From positions 62,001-126,000 of the forward strand of contig NZ_JACIFV010000012.1 of assembly GCF_014197535.1 (NCBI RefSeq): DNA of 64,000 nucleotides. Reading direction: 5' to 3'. Below are positions 52,089 to 60,802 of the stretch, in pieces. Source of the DNA: Rhizobium aethiopicum. Its GTDB lineage: Bacteria > Pseudomonadota > Alphaproteobacteria > Rhizobiales > Rhizobiaceae. The notes beneath the pieces are model-generated. The model ran no database searches. It was given only the letters and a program-made list of their open reading frames with translations, and was not told the DNA's origin. Numbering within the stretch: the stretch's first letter is position 1; each line of letters begins with the position of its first letter. The translations under genes were made by a program, and so were the position numbers.

Positions 52089-52913
52089 TTAGAGGCCGAG
52101 CCAGACCCGCAGCGGATTTGCCGGATCGGCGAGCAGCTTAACCGCCAAAGCGACGCAGACGATCACGAGTAGCGGCTTGATCAGCTTTGCGCCGATGCGC
52201 ATGGCAAGCCGGGAGCCCACTTGTGCGCCGAGGAATTGGCAGACGCCCATCAGCAGGCCGATTTTCCAGAGGATCGCGCCGAAGCTTGCGAAGACGATCA
52301 GCGCACCGAAATTCGAGCCGAAATTCAAAAGTTTGGTGTGGGCCGTCGCCTTCAGCACGCCGAAGCCGGCGAGGGTGACGAAGGCGAGCATGAAGAAAGA
52401 GCCGGTGCCGGGGCCGAAGACGCCGTCGTAGAAGCCGATGGCCGGAACAAGCGTCAAGCCGAAGGCGAAGGGCGTGATGAGACGGTGTTTATCGAGGTCG
52501 TTGAGATTCGGTTTGACGGCGAAGAAGATCGCGATTGCCAGCAACAGCACAGGCATGATCGCTTGAAGCACCTGTCCTGGTACGATCGTCGCAAGAGCGG
52601 CGCCGAGTGCTCCGCCCATGAGCGCCATCAGCGCCATCGGCAGCTGTTCGGAAAGCTCCACATGGCCCTTGCGGGCATAGGCGAGCGTCGCGGAAGCGGC
52701 GCCGAAGATCGATTGCACCTTGTTGGTTCCGAGCGTCTGCAGTGGCGGGATGCCGGCGATCAACATGGCGGGAACGGTGATGAGACCGCCGCCGCCGGCA
52801 ATGGCATCGACGAAACCGGCAAAGAAGGCAGCCGCGCAGAGCAGCAGAAGCAGATGGAGGGCAATGTCAGGCAAGATGCTATTCCAGAGGGCTTTTAGCC
52901 GGCCTTGTTGCAT
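52089..52913 (-). CDS. TSUP (TauE/SafE) family membrane transporter
   Basis: 274 residues from ATG 52913 (GGAGAGGG upstream). Eight or so hydrophobic segments; GFVDAIAGGGGLITVPAML (about 26-44) and GTNKVQSIFGAASATLAYAR are the conserved TSUP sequences. The family exports sulfite or sulfur-containing organic anions; this branch has no confirmed substrate. It lies between cobO and cobE on the other strand, an arrangement that hints at a link to the corrin pathway without proving one. Confidence 0.82.
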   Translation of the reverse strand: MQQGRLKALWNSILPDIALHLLLLLCAAAFFAGFVDAIAGGGGLITVPAMLIAGIPPLQTLGTNKVQSIFGAASATLAYARKGHVELSEQLPMALMALMGGALGAALATIVPGQVLQAIMPVLLLAIAIFFAVKPNLNDLDKHRLITPFAFGLTLVPAIGFYDGVFGPGTGSFFMLAFVTLAGFGVLKATAHTKLLNFGSNFGALIVFASFGAILWKIGLLMGVCQFLGAQVGSRLAMRIGAKLIKPLLVIVCVALAVKLLADPANPLRVWLGL

Positions 52914-52972
52914 TTCCCTCTCCAAGCTGCAATGGCTGCAGGGACACAGCAACAGCACATTCGGCTGCTTCC

Positions 52973-53392
52973 ATGAGCGACATGTCTTTCACTCCGGCAC
53001 GGCGCCATGTGCTCGGTCTTGGTTGCGAGCGCGGGACGCAGCCTGCGGAGGTGTTGGCTCTCGCAGTTGAGGCGCTCAAGTCCGCCGGTATCGGCGCCAA
53101 TGAGCTCGCTGCCATTGCTTCCATCGACAGCCGCCGGCAGGAGGCGGCAATCCTCGCGGTTGCCAGGCATCTTGCTGTGCCGGCCCTATTCTTCGACGCT
53201 CCGCGGCTGGAGCGGGAAACGCCGCGGCTTACAAATCCCTCGGCCGTCGTCTTTGCTCGCGTCGGCTGCCATGGCGTTGCGGAATCGGCAGCGCTTGCGG
53301 CGATCGGCGACGATGCCGAACTGGTACTTGGCAAAATCAAATCGGCGCAAGCGACGGCGGCGGTCGCCCGCGGCGGGTTGCAGAAAGCCTGA
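52973..53392 (+). CDS. cobE: CobE, CbiG C-terminal-like cobalamin biosynthesis protein
   Basis: 139 residues, the size of CobE. The pattern VLGLGCERGTQPAEVLALAV and LAAIASIDSRRQEAAILAVA followed by ALFFDAPRLERE matches the CbiG C-terminal domain. Its role in aerobic corrin synthesis is at or near ring contraction. It is divergent from the TSUP gene with 59 bases between starts. Confidence 0.87.
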   Translation: MSDMSFTPARRHVLGLGCERGTQPAEVLALAVEALKSAGIGANELAAIASIDSRRQEAAILAVARHLAVPALFFDAPRLERETPRLTNPSAVVFARVGCHGVAESAALAAIGDDAELVLGKIKSAQATAAVARGGLQKA

Positions 53393-53462
53393 TGGTCGCT
53401 ATGGTGGCGGCAATTCGCGGCGCCAACCGGCAGCCACGCGATTCACATCTAGAGGACATATC

Positions 53463-54413
53463 ATGCACAAGGTCATTTACGACACTGACCCTGGCGTCGA
53501 CGACGCCATGGCGCTTCTCTTCCTGCATCGCCATCCCGAAATCGATCTGATCGGCATCACCACGGTTTTCGGCAATGCATCGGTCGAGACGACGACGCGC
53601 AATGCTCTCTTCCTCAAGCGCGAATGGAATATTCCCGCGCCCGTCGCCAAGGGCGCCAGCGTCACCATCGAAGCCTCGCGCGCGGAGCGGGAATGGCCTT
53701 CCATGGTGCATGGCGACAACGGCCTCGGCGATATCGAGGTGCCCGCAGCGATCGACCTGCCGCTCGATCCGCGTCCGGCGCACCGATTCATCATCGACAC
53801 CGTGCGTGCCAATCCCGGCGAGGTGCGCCTGGTCGCAGTCGGACGGATGACCAATCTGGCGATGGCGCTGAAGGAGGACCCCGAGATTGCGACCCTGGTC
53901 AAGGACGTCATCATCATGGGCGGCAATTTCTATGTGCCCGGCAATGTCTCGCCGGTCGCCGAGGCCAATATTCACGGCGATCCCGAGGCCGCCGACATCG
54001 TCATGACCGCGCCCTGGAAGGTGGCCGTCATCGGTCTCGACGTTACTTCGATCACAACGATGAGCCGCAGTTATCTCGGGCAGATGGCGGCCGAGGGCGA
54101 CGGGGCGGTGAAGCTGCTCGACGCACTCTCGCAGTCCTACATCGATTTCTACAAGCATGCGGTTGAAGACGGCATGATGGTGCATGACAGCTGCGCCGCA
54201 GTCTACGTCGTGGCGCCGGAACTGTTCTCGTCGATATCGGGCGCGGTGCGCGTCGTCTGCGGCGGCATTGCCGACGGCCAGACGATCGTCAAGCCGGATG
54301 GCCGCCGCTTCCCGCCCGGCGATTGGGATGATCGGCCGAGCCAGATCGTCACCACAGGGATCGACTCGGAAAAGGTCCTGAAGCTGATCCGCGATACGCT
54401 GCTTCGCGGCTGA
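53463..54413 (+). CDS. Inosine/uridine-preferring nucleoside hydrolase
   Basis: 316 residues from ATG 53463. The calcium-binding N-terminus IYDTDPGVDDAMALLFL (DTDPGVDD), the NPGEVRLVAVGRMTNLAMAL stretch and the VHDSCAAVYVVAPELF motif with the active-site His and Asp are all visible. It splits ribonucleosides into base and ribose. It interrupts the cob genes and appears to be a bystander. Confidence 0.9.
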   Translation: MHKVIYDTDPGVDDAMALLFLHRHPEIDLIGITTVFGNASVETTTRNALFLKREWNIPAPVAKGASVTIEASRAEREWPSMVHGDNGLGDIEVPAAIDLPLDPRPAHRFIIDTVRANPGEVRLVAVGRMTNLAMALKEDPEIATLVKDVIIMGGNFYVPGNVSPVAEANIHGDPEAADIVMTAPWKVAVIGLDVTSITTMSRSYLGQMAAEGDGAVKLLDALSQSYIDFYKHAVEDGMMVHDSCAAVYVVAPELFSSISGAVRVVCGGIADGQTIVKPDGRRFPPGDWDDRPSQIVTTGIDSEKVLKLIRDTLLRG

Positions 54414-54436
54414 GTGCCTTGAAGGCCGATTGCAGC

Positions 54437-54463
54437 AGGCGTCAACTTCCGACGTGCCTTTTT
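54437..54463 (+). terminator. Possible terminator after nucleoside hydrolase
   Basis: AGGCGTC (54437-54443) and GACGTGCCT (54451-54459) can pair with one bulge, followed by TTTTTCTC. It is 24 bases after the stop codon, a natural place for transcription to end. The stem is weak, so the call is tentative. Confidence 0.4.
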
Positions 54464-54468
54464 CTCGG

Positions 54469-54535
54469 CGTCACCCCTCGGCCTTGTGCCGGGGGCTGCC
54501 GCGGATGCCGGCTCGGGGCAAGCCCGAGCATGACG
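54469..54535. repeat. Palindromic intergenic repeat, GTCATCCTCG family
   Basis: Begins CGTCACCCCTCGGCCTTGTG and ends GGGCAAGCCCGAGCATGACG; the two ends are inverted relatives, like those of the copy at 20958-21085 but with a shorter body. The rest of the gap to cobA (54536-54740) is AT-rich around 54580-54610, where the cobA promoter may lie. Confidence 0.55.
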
Positions 54536-54740
54536 AAAAGGAGTTGGACGACGTTATCAGTAGTCCCCGCCGCGGGCGGCCTTATTTAGATAATACTATA
54601 ATATATTCATGTTGTTACGCAGCTTTCCCGAGATATCGAATCCGCTTGTTTGCAAAGTGAGTCATTGTCATCTCAGCAACTTCAAGTGAGGTGGCGCAGG
54701 CAGCGTTGACCTTGGCCCTCGCTGGGCCTAGATCAACAAA

Positions 54741-55580
54741 ATGTCGAATAGCGCATTCTCCCATTTGCCGGCGTTGGAGCCGGGCAGCGTCTGGCTCGTC
54801 GGGGCCGGTCCGGGTGATCCGGGCCTGCTGACGCTCTTGGCCGCCAAGGGGCTCGCCGAGGCCGATGTGATCGTCCATGACGCGCTGGTGAATGAGGACT
54901 GTCTGAGGCTTGCGCACCCCGGCGCCGAATTCGAATATGCGGGAAAACGCGGCGGCAAGCCTTCGGCCAAGCAGCGGGATATTTCGCTCAGGCTGGTGGA
55001 GTTGGCGCGCGCCGGTAAGCGGGTGCTGCGGCTGAAGGGGGGCGATCCCTTCGTCTTCGGGCGCGGCGGGGAGGAGGCGCTGACGCTGGTCGAGCACAAT
55101 ATCCCTTTCCGCATCGTGCCGGGGATCACCGCCGGTATCGGCGGGCTTGCCTATGCCGGCATTCCGGTGACGCATCGCGAGATCAATCATGCGGTGACGT
55201 TTCTCACCGGCCATGATTCCTCCGGCATCGTGCCCGACAGAATCGACTGGGAAGCGATCGGTAAGGGTTCGCCCGTGATCGTGATGTATATGGCGATGAA
55301 GCACATCGCCCAGATCAGCGCCAACCTCATTGCGGCTGGCCGCTCGCCATCCGAGCCCGTGGCTTTCGTCTGCAATGCGGCGACCGGCGCGCAGCAGGTG
55401 CTGGAGACGACGCTCGGGCAGGCGACCGAGGCTGTTACCGCCTCCGGGCTCGAACCGCCGGCGGTGGTCGTCGTCGGGGAGGTGGTGCGGCTGCGGGCCT
55501 CGCTCGACTGGGTCGGCGCTCTCGCCGGACGACGCCTGCAGCCCGATCCGTTCCGCCAGTCCGGCCAGGTGCTGGCATGA
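54741..55580 (+). CDS. cobA: Uroporphyrinogen-III C-methyltransferase
   Basis: 279 residues. It adds methyl groups at C-2 and C-7 of uroporphyrinogen III with S-adenosylmethionine, the first committed step to corrins. Motifs are VGAGPGDPGLLTLLAAKGL (about 13-31), VLRLKGGDPFVFGRGGEE (about 95-112) and the ITAGIGGLAYAGIPVTHR loop. Its stop overlaps cobB (ATGA). Confidence 0.93.
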   Translation: MSNSAFSHLPALEPGSVWLVGAGPGDPGLLTLLAAKGLAEADVIVHDALVNEDCLRLAHPGAEFEYAGKRGGKPSAKQRDISLRLVELARAGKRVLRLKGGDPFVFGRGGEEALTLVEHNIPFRIVPGITAGIGGLAYAGIPVTHREINHAVTFLTGHDSSGIVPDRIDWEAIGKGSPVIVMYMAMKHIAQISANLIAAGRSPSEPVAFVCNAATGAQQVLETTLGQATEAVTASGLEPPAVVVVGEVVRLRASLDWVGALAGRRLQPDPFRQSGQVLA

Positions 55581-56884
55581 GCGGCCTCCTGATTGCAGCT
55601 CCTTCTTCCGGTGCCGGCAAGACGACGGTGACGCTCGGGCTGCTCAGAGCCTTGCGTCGGCGCGGCATTGCGATCGCGCCCGGCAAGGCCGGCCCCGATT
55701 ATATCGATCCCGCCTTCCATGCTGCCGCGAGCGGCACGCTTTGCCTGAATTTCGACCCCTGGGCGATGCGGCCGGAGCTGATCTCGGCCAATGCGACGCT
55801 GCATCGCTCCGGCGACCGTATTCTCGTCGTCGAGGCGATGATGGGACTGTTCGACGGGGCGGCCGACGGCAAAGGAACGGCAGCGGATCTGGCCGCCCAG
55901 CTCGGCCTTTCCGTGGTGCTGGTCGTCGACGCCTCACGCATGTCGCAATCGGTCGCGCCGCTGGTGGCGGGCTTTGCCGGTTTCCGCGCTGATGTCCGCG
56001 TTGCCGGCGTCATCCTCAACAAGGTCGGCAGCGAACGGCACGAGGCAATGCTGCGTCAGGCGCTTGAGGCGATCCGCATGCCTGTCATTGCCGTAATCGG
56101 CAGCGACAAGGCGCTTGCTCTGCCGGATCGCCATCTCGGCCTTGTCCAGGCCGGTGAGCATGCGAGCCTTGAAGGTTTCATCGAGCATGCGGCGGATGCC
56201 GTCTCCGAGGAATGCAATTTCGAGTTTTTGCTGCGCATCGCCAGGCAGGGCCTGAACCGGCCGTCGGCCGCCAATATCGATCGTCTGCCGCCGCTCGGCA
56301 GTCGCATTGCGGTGGCCCGCGATATCGCCTTTGCCTTTTCCTATGAGCACATGCTGCTTGGCTGGCGGCGGCGGGGGGCTGCTATTTCCTTCTTCTCGCC
56401 GCTCGCCGACGAGGCGCCCGCTGCCGATGCCGATGCGATCTATCTGCCCGGGGGTTATCCCGAGCTGCATGCCGGAAAGCTCTCCCAGGCGCCGAATTTC
56501 CGCGCCGCCCTCCTCGATGCGGCGGCGCGCGGCATCCGGATCTATGGCGAGTGCGGCGGCTACATGGTGCTCGGCGAAGGGCTGATAGACGCAGAGGGCA
56601 AGCGTCACGAGATGCTCGGCCTGCTGCCCGTCGTCACCAGCTATGCCGCGCGCAAACGCCATCTCGGTTATCGCCACGTCATGCCGCTCGATCATGCGAT
56701 CTTTCAGCGGGCAATGACGGCGCATGAGTTCCACTATTCCACCCTCATTTCGGAAGGCGAGGGCGAGCGGCTGTTTCAGGTGCGGGATGCGCTCGGAACC
56801 GATCTCGGCCCGGCGGGGCTCCGGCGCGGGCAGGTGGCGGGTTCCTATATGCATCTGATCGATCTCGCCGGGATTGCCGCGTGA
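55577..56884 (+). CDS. cobB: Hydrogenobyrinic acid a,c-diamide synthase
   Basis: 435 residues. N-terminal synthetase part: APSSGAGKTTVTLGLLRAL and GKAGPDYIDPAFH; C-terminal glutaminase part: YLPGGYPELHAGKL, GECGGYMVLG with the nucleophile Cys, and a late His in AHEFHYST. It amidates side chains a and c with glutamine and ATP. Overlaps both neighbours by four bases. Confidence 0.94.
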   Translation: MSGLLIAAPSSGAGKTTVTLGLLRALRRRGIAIAPGKAGPDYIDPAFHAAASGTLCLNFDPWAMRPELISANATLHRSGDRILVVEAMMGLFDGAADGKGTAADLAAQLGLSVVLVVDASRMSQSVAPLVAGFAGFRADVRVAGVILNKVGSERHEAMLRQALEAIRMPVIAVIGSDKALALPDRHLGLVQAGEHASLEGFIEHAADAVSEECNFEFLLRIARQGLNRPSAANIDRLPPLGSRIAVARDIAFAFSYEHMLLGWRRRGAAISFFSPLADEAPAADADAIYLPGGYPELHAGKLSQAPNFRAALLDAAARGIRIYGECGGYMVLGEGLIDAEGKRHEMLGLLPVVTSYAARKRHLGYRHVMPLDHAIFQRAMTAHEFHYSTLISEGEGERLFQVRDALGTDLGPAGLRRGQVAGSYMHLIDLAGIAA

Positions 56885-57888
56885 GCGCGCCGATCATCCA
56901 TGGTGGCGGAGTTACTGGCGCTGCTGCCGCCTTTGGCGGCAGGCCGGAAGACTGGCTCGACCTTTCCACGGGGATCAATCCGTGCCCGGCTGCTCTGCCG
57001 GAGATCCCGACAAGGGCTTGGCACCGGCTGCCGGACAGCCATCTGGTCGAAGAGGCAAGGCGGGCGGCGCGCGATTACTACGGGAGCGGCGAGATCCTGC
57101 CGCTGCCGGTGCCCGGCACGCAATCGGTGATCCAGCTTCTGCCGCGATTGCTGACAAAGGGTGAGGGTGCCAGGGTCGCCATTGTGGCGCCGACCTATGG
57201 CGAGTATGCGCGCGCTTTTATTTCGGCCGGTTTTGCCGTCGATACCGTCGATCACGTCGCTGCGATCGGAACCGAGCATCGGCTTACCGTCGTCGTCAAT
57301 CCGAACAATCCCGATGGGCTGACATGCCCTGTGGAAACGCTGATTGGCCTGCATGACAGGATGAAGGCGGTCAATGGACTGCTCGTTGTCGACGAAGCCT
57401 TCGGCGATGTCGATCCGGCGCTCAGTCTCGCGGGCCACGCGCAGAGGCTTTCCAACCTGGTGATCTTCCGCTCCTTCGGTAAGTTTTTCGGGCTCGCCGG
57501 CCTTCGGCTCGGCTTTGCGATTGCGCGTGACGATATTCTCAAGCGTTTCGAGGAGTGGCTCGGACCCTGGGCGGTTTCCGGACCGGCCCTTTCGATAGCC
57601 GGCTCGCTGCTGCGTTCGGACGTTTCCCCCATCCGCCGGCTCATCGATGAACGCCGCGCCGGGCTTCATGCCGTGCTGACCGGGCTCGGGCTGCAGATCA
57701 CAGGGGGAACGGCGTTGTTCACCCTTGTCGACGATGCCAGGGCGAGCGACATTTACACTCATCTCTGCCGGCATCATATTCTCGTCCGCAAATTCGACTA
57801 TGCGCCCGCTTGGCTGCGTTTCGGGCTGACGCCCGATCCGGCGGCGGACCGGCGGCTTGGCGAAGTCCTTCAGAGATTTGAGCGATGA
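56881..57888 (+). CDS. cobC: Threonine-phosphate decarboxylase-like CobC
   Basis: 335 residues of the class I/II PLP aminotransferase fold. The N-terminal HGGGVTGAAAAFGGRPEDWL and LDLSTGINP, NPNNPDGLTCP and the PLP lysine in IFRSFGKFFGLAGLRLG (about 196-212) are seen. It provides the aminopropanol phosphate arm or helps attach it, together with CobD. Overlaps cobD by four bases. Confidence 0.92.
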   Translation: MSAPIIHGGGVTGAAAAFGGRPEDWLDLSTGINPCPAALPEIPTRAWHRLPDSHLVEEARRAARDYYGSGEILPLPVPGTQSVIQLLPRLLTKGEGARVAIVAPTYGEYARAFISAGFAVDTVDHVAAIGTEHRLTVVVNPNNPDGLTCPVETLIGLHDRMKAVNGLLVVDEAFGDVDPALSLAGHAQRLSNLVIFRSFGKFFGLAGLRLGFAIARDDILKRFEEWLGPWAVSGPALSIAGSLLRSDVSPIRRLIDERRAGLHAVLTGLGLQITGGTALFTLVDDARASDIYTHLCRHHILVRKFDYAPAWLRFGLTPDPAADRRLGEVLQRFER

Positions 57889-58865
57889 CGATCGATCTAA
57901 ACCTTCTCGTGCTGCTTCTGGCGCTGCTGCTCGACCGGATAGTCGGCGATCCGCAATGGCTCTGGTCGCGCGTGCCGCATCCCGTCGCGATTTTCGGAGC
58001 GGTGATCTCCTATGCCGACCAGCAGCTCAATCCTTCAAGCCTCACGGGGCATCAACGGCGGATGAACGGCGTTGCCGCCATCCTGGCGCTGCTGTTGCTG
58101 GCTGTGGCGGCAGGCTTCGTGTTCAACCGGTTTTTCGCGCTGTTCGGCCTCGGCGGTATCCTGCTGGAGACCGGACTGGTGGCGATCTTTCTGGCGCAGA
58201 AGAGCCTTGCCGACCACGTCGCCGCCGTTGCCGTCGCCCTGCGTGAGGAGGGGCTTGCCGGTGGGCGGGCCGCCGTCGGCCGCATTGTCGGGCGCGATCC
58301 CGAGACGCTGGATGAGCCGGCCGTCTGCCGCGCGGCGATCGAAAGCCTTGCCGAGAACTTCTCCGATGGCGTCGTCGCGCCGGCAATTTGGTATGCTATC
58401 TTCGGTCTGCCAGGGCTTTTCGCCTACAAGATGCTGAACACGGCGGATTCGATGATCGGCCATAGATCGGAAAAATACATCGATTTCGGCTGGGCCGCCG
58501 CCCGGCTCGACGATGTCGCCAACTGGCTGGCTGCGCGCCTTTCCATCCTGCTGATTGCTGCCGGCGCCTGGATCCGGTGCGGCACCAGCGCCTGCCGCGA
58601 GGCAATTCGGGTGGCGATGCGCGACGGCGGCTTGCACCGTTCGCCGAATTCCGGCCGTCCGGAAGCGGCAATGGCGGGTGCGCTGAATGTCCAGCTTGCT
58701 GGGCCGCGCATCTATGGCGGCGTGCTCGTCACCGAACCGATGATCAACAATTCCGGACGCGATGTCGCGACCTCAGGCGACATCGAAGACGGTGTCTCCG
58801 TGTTTCAGGCGAGCTGCATGGTGCTTGCCGGCGTGACGTTCGGATTGTTTTTGTGCTTTCTGTGA
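57885..58865 (+). CDS. cobD: Adenosylcobinamide-phosphate synthase CobD (CbiB type)
   Basis: 326 residues, integral membrane. It joins cobyric acid with aminopropanol (phosphate). Motifs are LLLDRIVGDPQWLWSRVPHP at about 15-34, the SLAENFSDGVVAPAIWYAIF stretch near 152-171 and KMLNTADSMIGHRSEKYIDFG near 181-201. Last gene of the cobA-cobB-cobC-cobD unit. Confidence 0.94.
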   Translation: MTIDLNLLVLLLALLLDRIVGDPQWLWSRVPHPVAIFGAVISYADQQLNPSSLTGHQRRMNGVAAILALLLLAVAAGFVFNRFFALFGLGGILLETGLVAIFLAQKSLADHVAAVAVALREEGLAGGRAAVGRIVGRDPETLDEPAVCRAAIESLAENFSDGVVAPAIWYAIFGLPGLFAYKMLNTADSMIGHRSEKYIDFGWAAARLDDVANWLAARLSILLIAAGAWIRCGTSACREAIRVAMRDGGLHRSPNSGRPEAAMAGALNVQLAGPRIYGGVLVTEPMINNSGRDVATSGDIEDGVSVFQASCMVLAGVTFGLFLCFL

Positions 58866-58958
58866 GGGGCTTGCGGCAGAGCGCACGGCCCCAGTGGACA
58901 GTCCCGTCCCAAACGTTTATGCGAAACGCCTCATATCCATCAGACCGGAAGCAGAGCG

Positions 58959-59159
58959 ATGACAGTTCAGGTTGAACTACCGTGCCCGAAGTGCAAAAGC
59001 ACCAAGATGAAATTCGAGCGTCCCGAGATCCGGGAGACGGACATCATAAGCTGCGCGGCCTGCGGCCATAATCTCGGCACCATGGCCTCCATCCGCGAAA
59101 GGATGAACAAGGCCTATCAGCAGCTCAAGCAAAGGCCGGCGGCGCGCAAGCTTCAGTGA
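58959..59159 (+). CDS. Small zinc-ribbon protein
   Basis: 66 residues with two CxxC knuckles, PCPKCKSTKM (about 8-17) and SCAACGHNLG (about 31-40), then a basic helix KAYQQLKQRPAARKLQ. It looks like a zinc-binding, possibly nucleic-acid-binding, peptide. Family not named with certainty; the ECnon-type ribosome site before ATG 58959 is weak (AAGCAGAG). Confidence 0.7.
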   Translation: MTVQVELPCPKCKSTKMKFERPEIRETDIISCAACGHNLGTMASIRERMNKAYQQLKQRPAARKLQ

Positions 59160-59309
59160 GGCGGAGCGGCCGTCCTGCGGCGCTTAAACCCGTCATTGCC
59201 CTGTTAGAATTGTGATTACCATTCGGGTTAAAGCTATATAATCAAGTATCGTCGTAGTCTCTCTGTCGTGAGGGCGCAATCAAATGCGCGGGTGCGAAGA
59301 GGGGTTATC

Positions 59310-59738
59310 ATGAAGACGATTTTTGCCGCCGCGGCGGCAAGCTTATTGCTCCAGTTTTCTCCGGTTGCGGCTGAAGCAGCAACGCTGGTTGCCAATATCA
59401 GCATCGGCAAACAGACGATGACCGTCACCGAGGACGGCTTCGTCAAATATCGCTGGAAGGTTTCGACCGCGCGCAATGGTTATGTCACGCCGACCGGCTC
59501 GTGGAGCGCCAAATGGCTGTCGCGCGATCACCGTTCGCGCAAATACGACAATGCGCCGATGCCGTATGCTGTATTTTTCAACGGCGGTTACGCCGTTCAC
59601 GCCACTTTCGATCTGAAGCGTCTCGGCACACCGGCCTCACATGGTTGTGTTCGCTTGCATCCCGACAATGCGGCCGAGTTCTTTTCACTGGCGCGGCAGG
59701 CAGGTCTTGCCAACACGCGCGTCGTCATCACGCGCTGA
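59310..59738 (+). CDS. L,D-transpeptidase (YkuD domain)
   Basis: 142 residues from ATG 59310 (GAGGGG upstream), with a signal peptide ending near AEAA. The catalytic motif is HATFDLKRLGTPASHGCVRL, carrying the His and Cys of YkuD enzymes. It makes 3-3 cross-links in peptidoglycan or attaches proteins to it. It stands alone between two unrelated units. Confidence 0.88.
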   Translation: MKTIFAAAAASLLLQFSPVAAEAATLVANISIGKQTMTVTEDGFVKYRWKVSTARNGYVTPTGSWSAKWLSRDHRSRKYDNAPMPYAVFFNGGYAVHATFDLKRLGTPASHGCVRLHPDNAAEFFSLARQAGLANTRVVITR

Positions 59739-59924
59739 TCCCGGATCTGCGCGTGATAGTGGACAGCCGCATCCTGTTTTCGGCGCCTGCACTCGCCGGC
59801 GTTCCATTGCTGTTTAGGCAACACCTTATTGTCAATTTGCCGTAACGCCCGGACGAAAGCATTGGCTTTTGAAAAGGATTTGCCTATGAGGGGGTTTAAA
59901 TCGTCATTTCATGAGGTACAGCGC

Positions 59925-60203
59925 GTGACCGCTACATTCGATAAAGTTGCCGACATTATTGCAGAAACCAGCGAGATCGATCGCGCCACGATCACGCCGG
60001 AGAGCCATACGATCGACGACCTCGGTATCGATAGCCTTGATTTCCTCGATATCGTCTTTGCGATCGACAAGGAATTCGGCATCAAGATTCCGCTCGAAAA
60101 GTGGACGCAGGAAGTCAACGAAGGCAAGGTTTCCACTGAAGAATATTTTGTGCTGAAGAACCTCTGCGCCAAGATCGACGAACTCAAAGCCGCCAAGGCC
60201 TGA
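59925..60203 (+). CDS. acpXL: Acyl carrier protein AcpXL for very-long-chain fatty acid
   Basis: 92 residues from GTG 59925 (GAGG upstream); the open frame extends further but the family starts here. Phosphopantetheine is attached at Ser37 in [11 protein letters not shown]. AcpXL carries the growing 27-hydroxyoctacosanoyl chain that is added to lipid A in rhizobia. The genes downstream are its known partners. A terminator-like hairpin follows it. Confidence 0.95.
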
Positions 60204-60226
60204 GCGACACACCAGTCTTTTTTGAA

Positions 60227-60262
60227 CGCCCTGCCGCCCTGACTATGGCGGCCGGGCGGTTT
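60227..60262 (+). terminator. Intrinsic terminator/attenuator after acpXL
   Basis: CGCCCTGCCGCC (60227-60238) pairs with GGCGGCCGGGCG (60247-60258) with one mismatch and an 8-base loop, followed by GTTTCGTTCC. It separates acpXL from fabZXL and would let acpXL be made in excess of the synthases. Confidence 0.65.
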
Positions 60263-60319
60263 CGTTCCTAATTAGGCGTCACTGGCGGTGGCTTTGGCCA
60301 GCCGGGCCGGAGGATCCGA

Positions 60320-60802
60320 ATGCTGCTGGAATATTTCCAGATGATTGACCGCGTCGAAGCGGTGGACCTGAAGAAGGGGACGCTTGTCGCGCGTTCCGTC
60401 GTGCCGGCCAAGAGCCCTGTCTTCGAGGGCCATTTTCCCGGCATGCCGCTCGTTCCCGGCGTGCTCCTGATCGAAACCATGGCGCAGGCCTCCGGCATGC
60501 TGGTGCTTGCCGTGACCGACTTTGCCGCCATGCCTTTCCTGATGTCGGTCGACGGCGCCAAGATGCGCACCTTCGTCGAGCCGGAAGCCGTGCTCGATAT
60601 CGAGGCGGTGCTGGAGCATGACGGGTCGGGTTTTGCGGTCACCAAGGCCAAGATCACCAGCGGCGGCAAGAAGGTCTGCGATGCGCAGCTGAAACTGCGC
60701 ACCATGCCCTTCAGCGAAGTTCCGCTCGGCGATATCGTGAAAAAACGCGCCGGCGAGGTCGGGCTTCTCAAAGCGATCGCAGCGCAGGGAGTGGTTGGAT
60801 GA
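60320..60802 (+). CDS. fabZXL: 3-hydroxyacyl-ACP dehydratase of the VLCFA cluster
   Basis: 160 residues of the FabZ hot-dog fold. The active-site His38 is in FEGHFPGMPLVPGVLLIE. It dehydrates the beta-hydroxyacyl chain on AcpXL. The stop overlaps the start of fabF2XL by four bases. Regulation may be by the hairpin upstream. Confidence 0.9.
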   Translation: MLLEYFQMIDRVEAVDLKKGTLVARSVVPAKSPVFEGHFPGMPLVPGVLLIETMAQASGMLVLAVTDFAAMPFLMSVDGAKMRTFVEPEAVLDIEAVLEHDGSGFAVTKAKITSGGKKVCDAQLKLRTMPFSEVPLGDIVKKRAGEVGLLKAIAAQGVVG

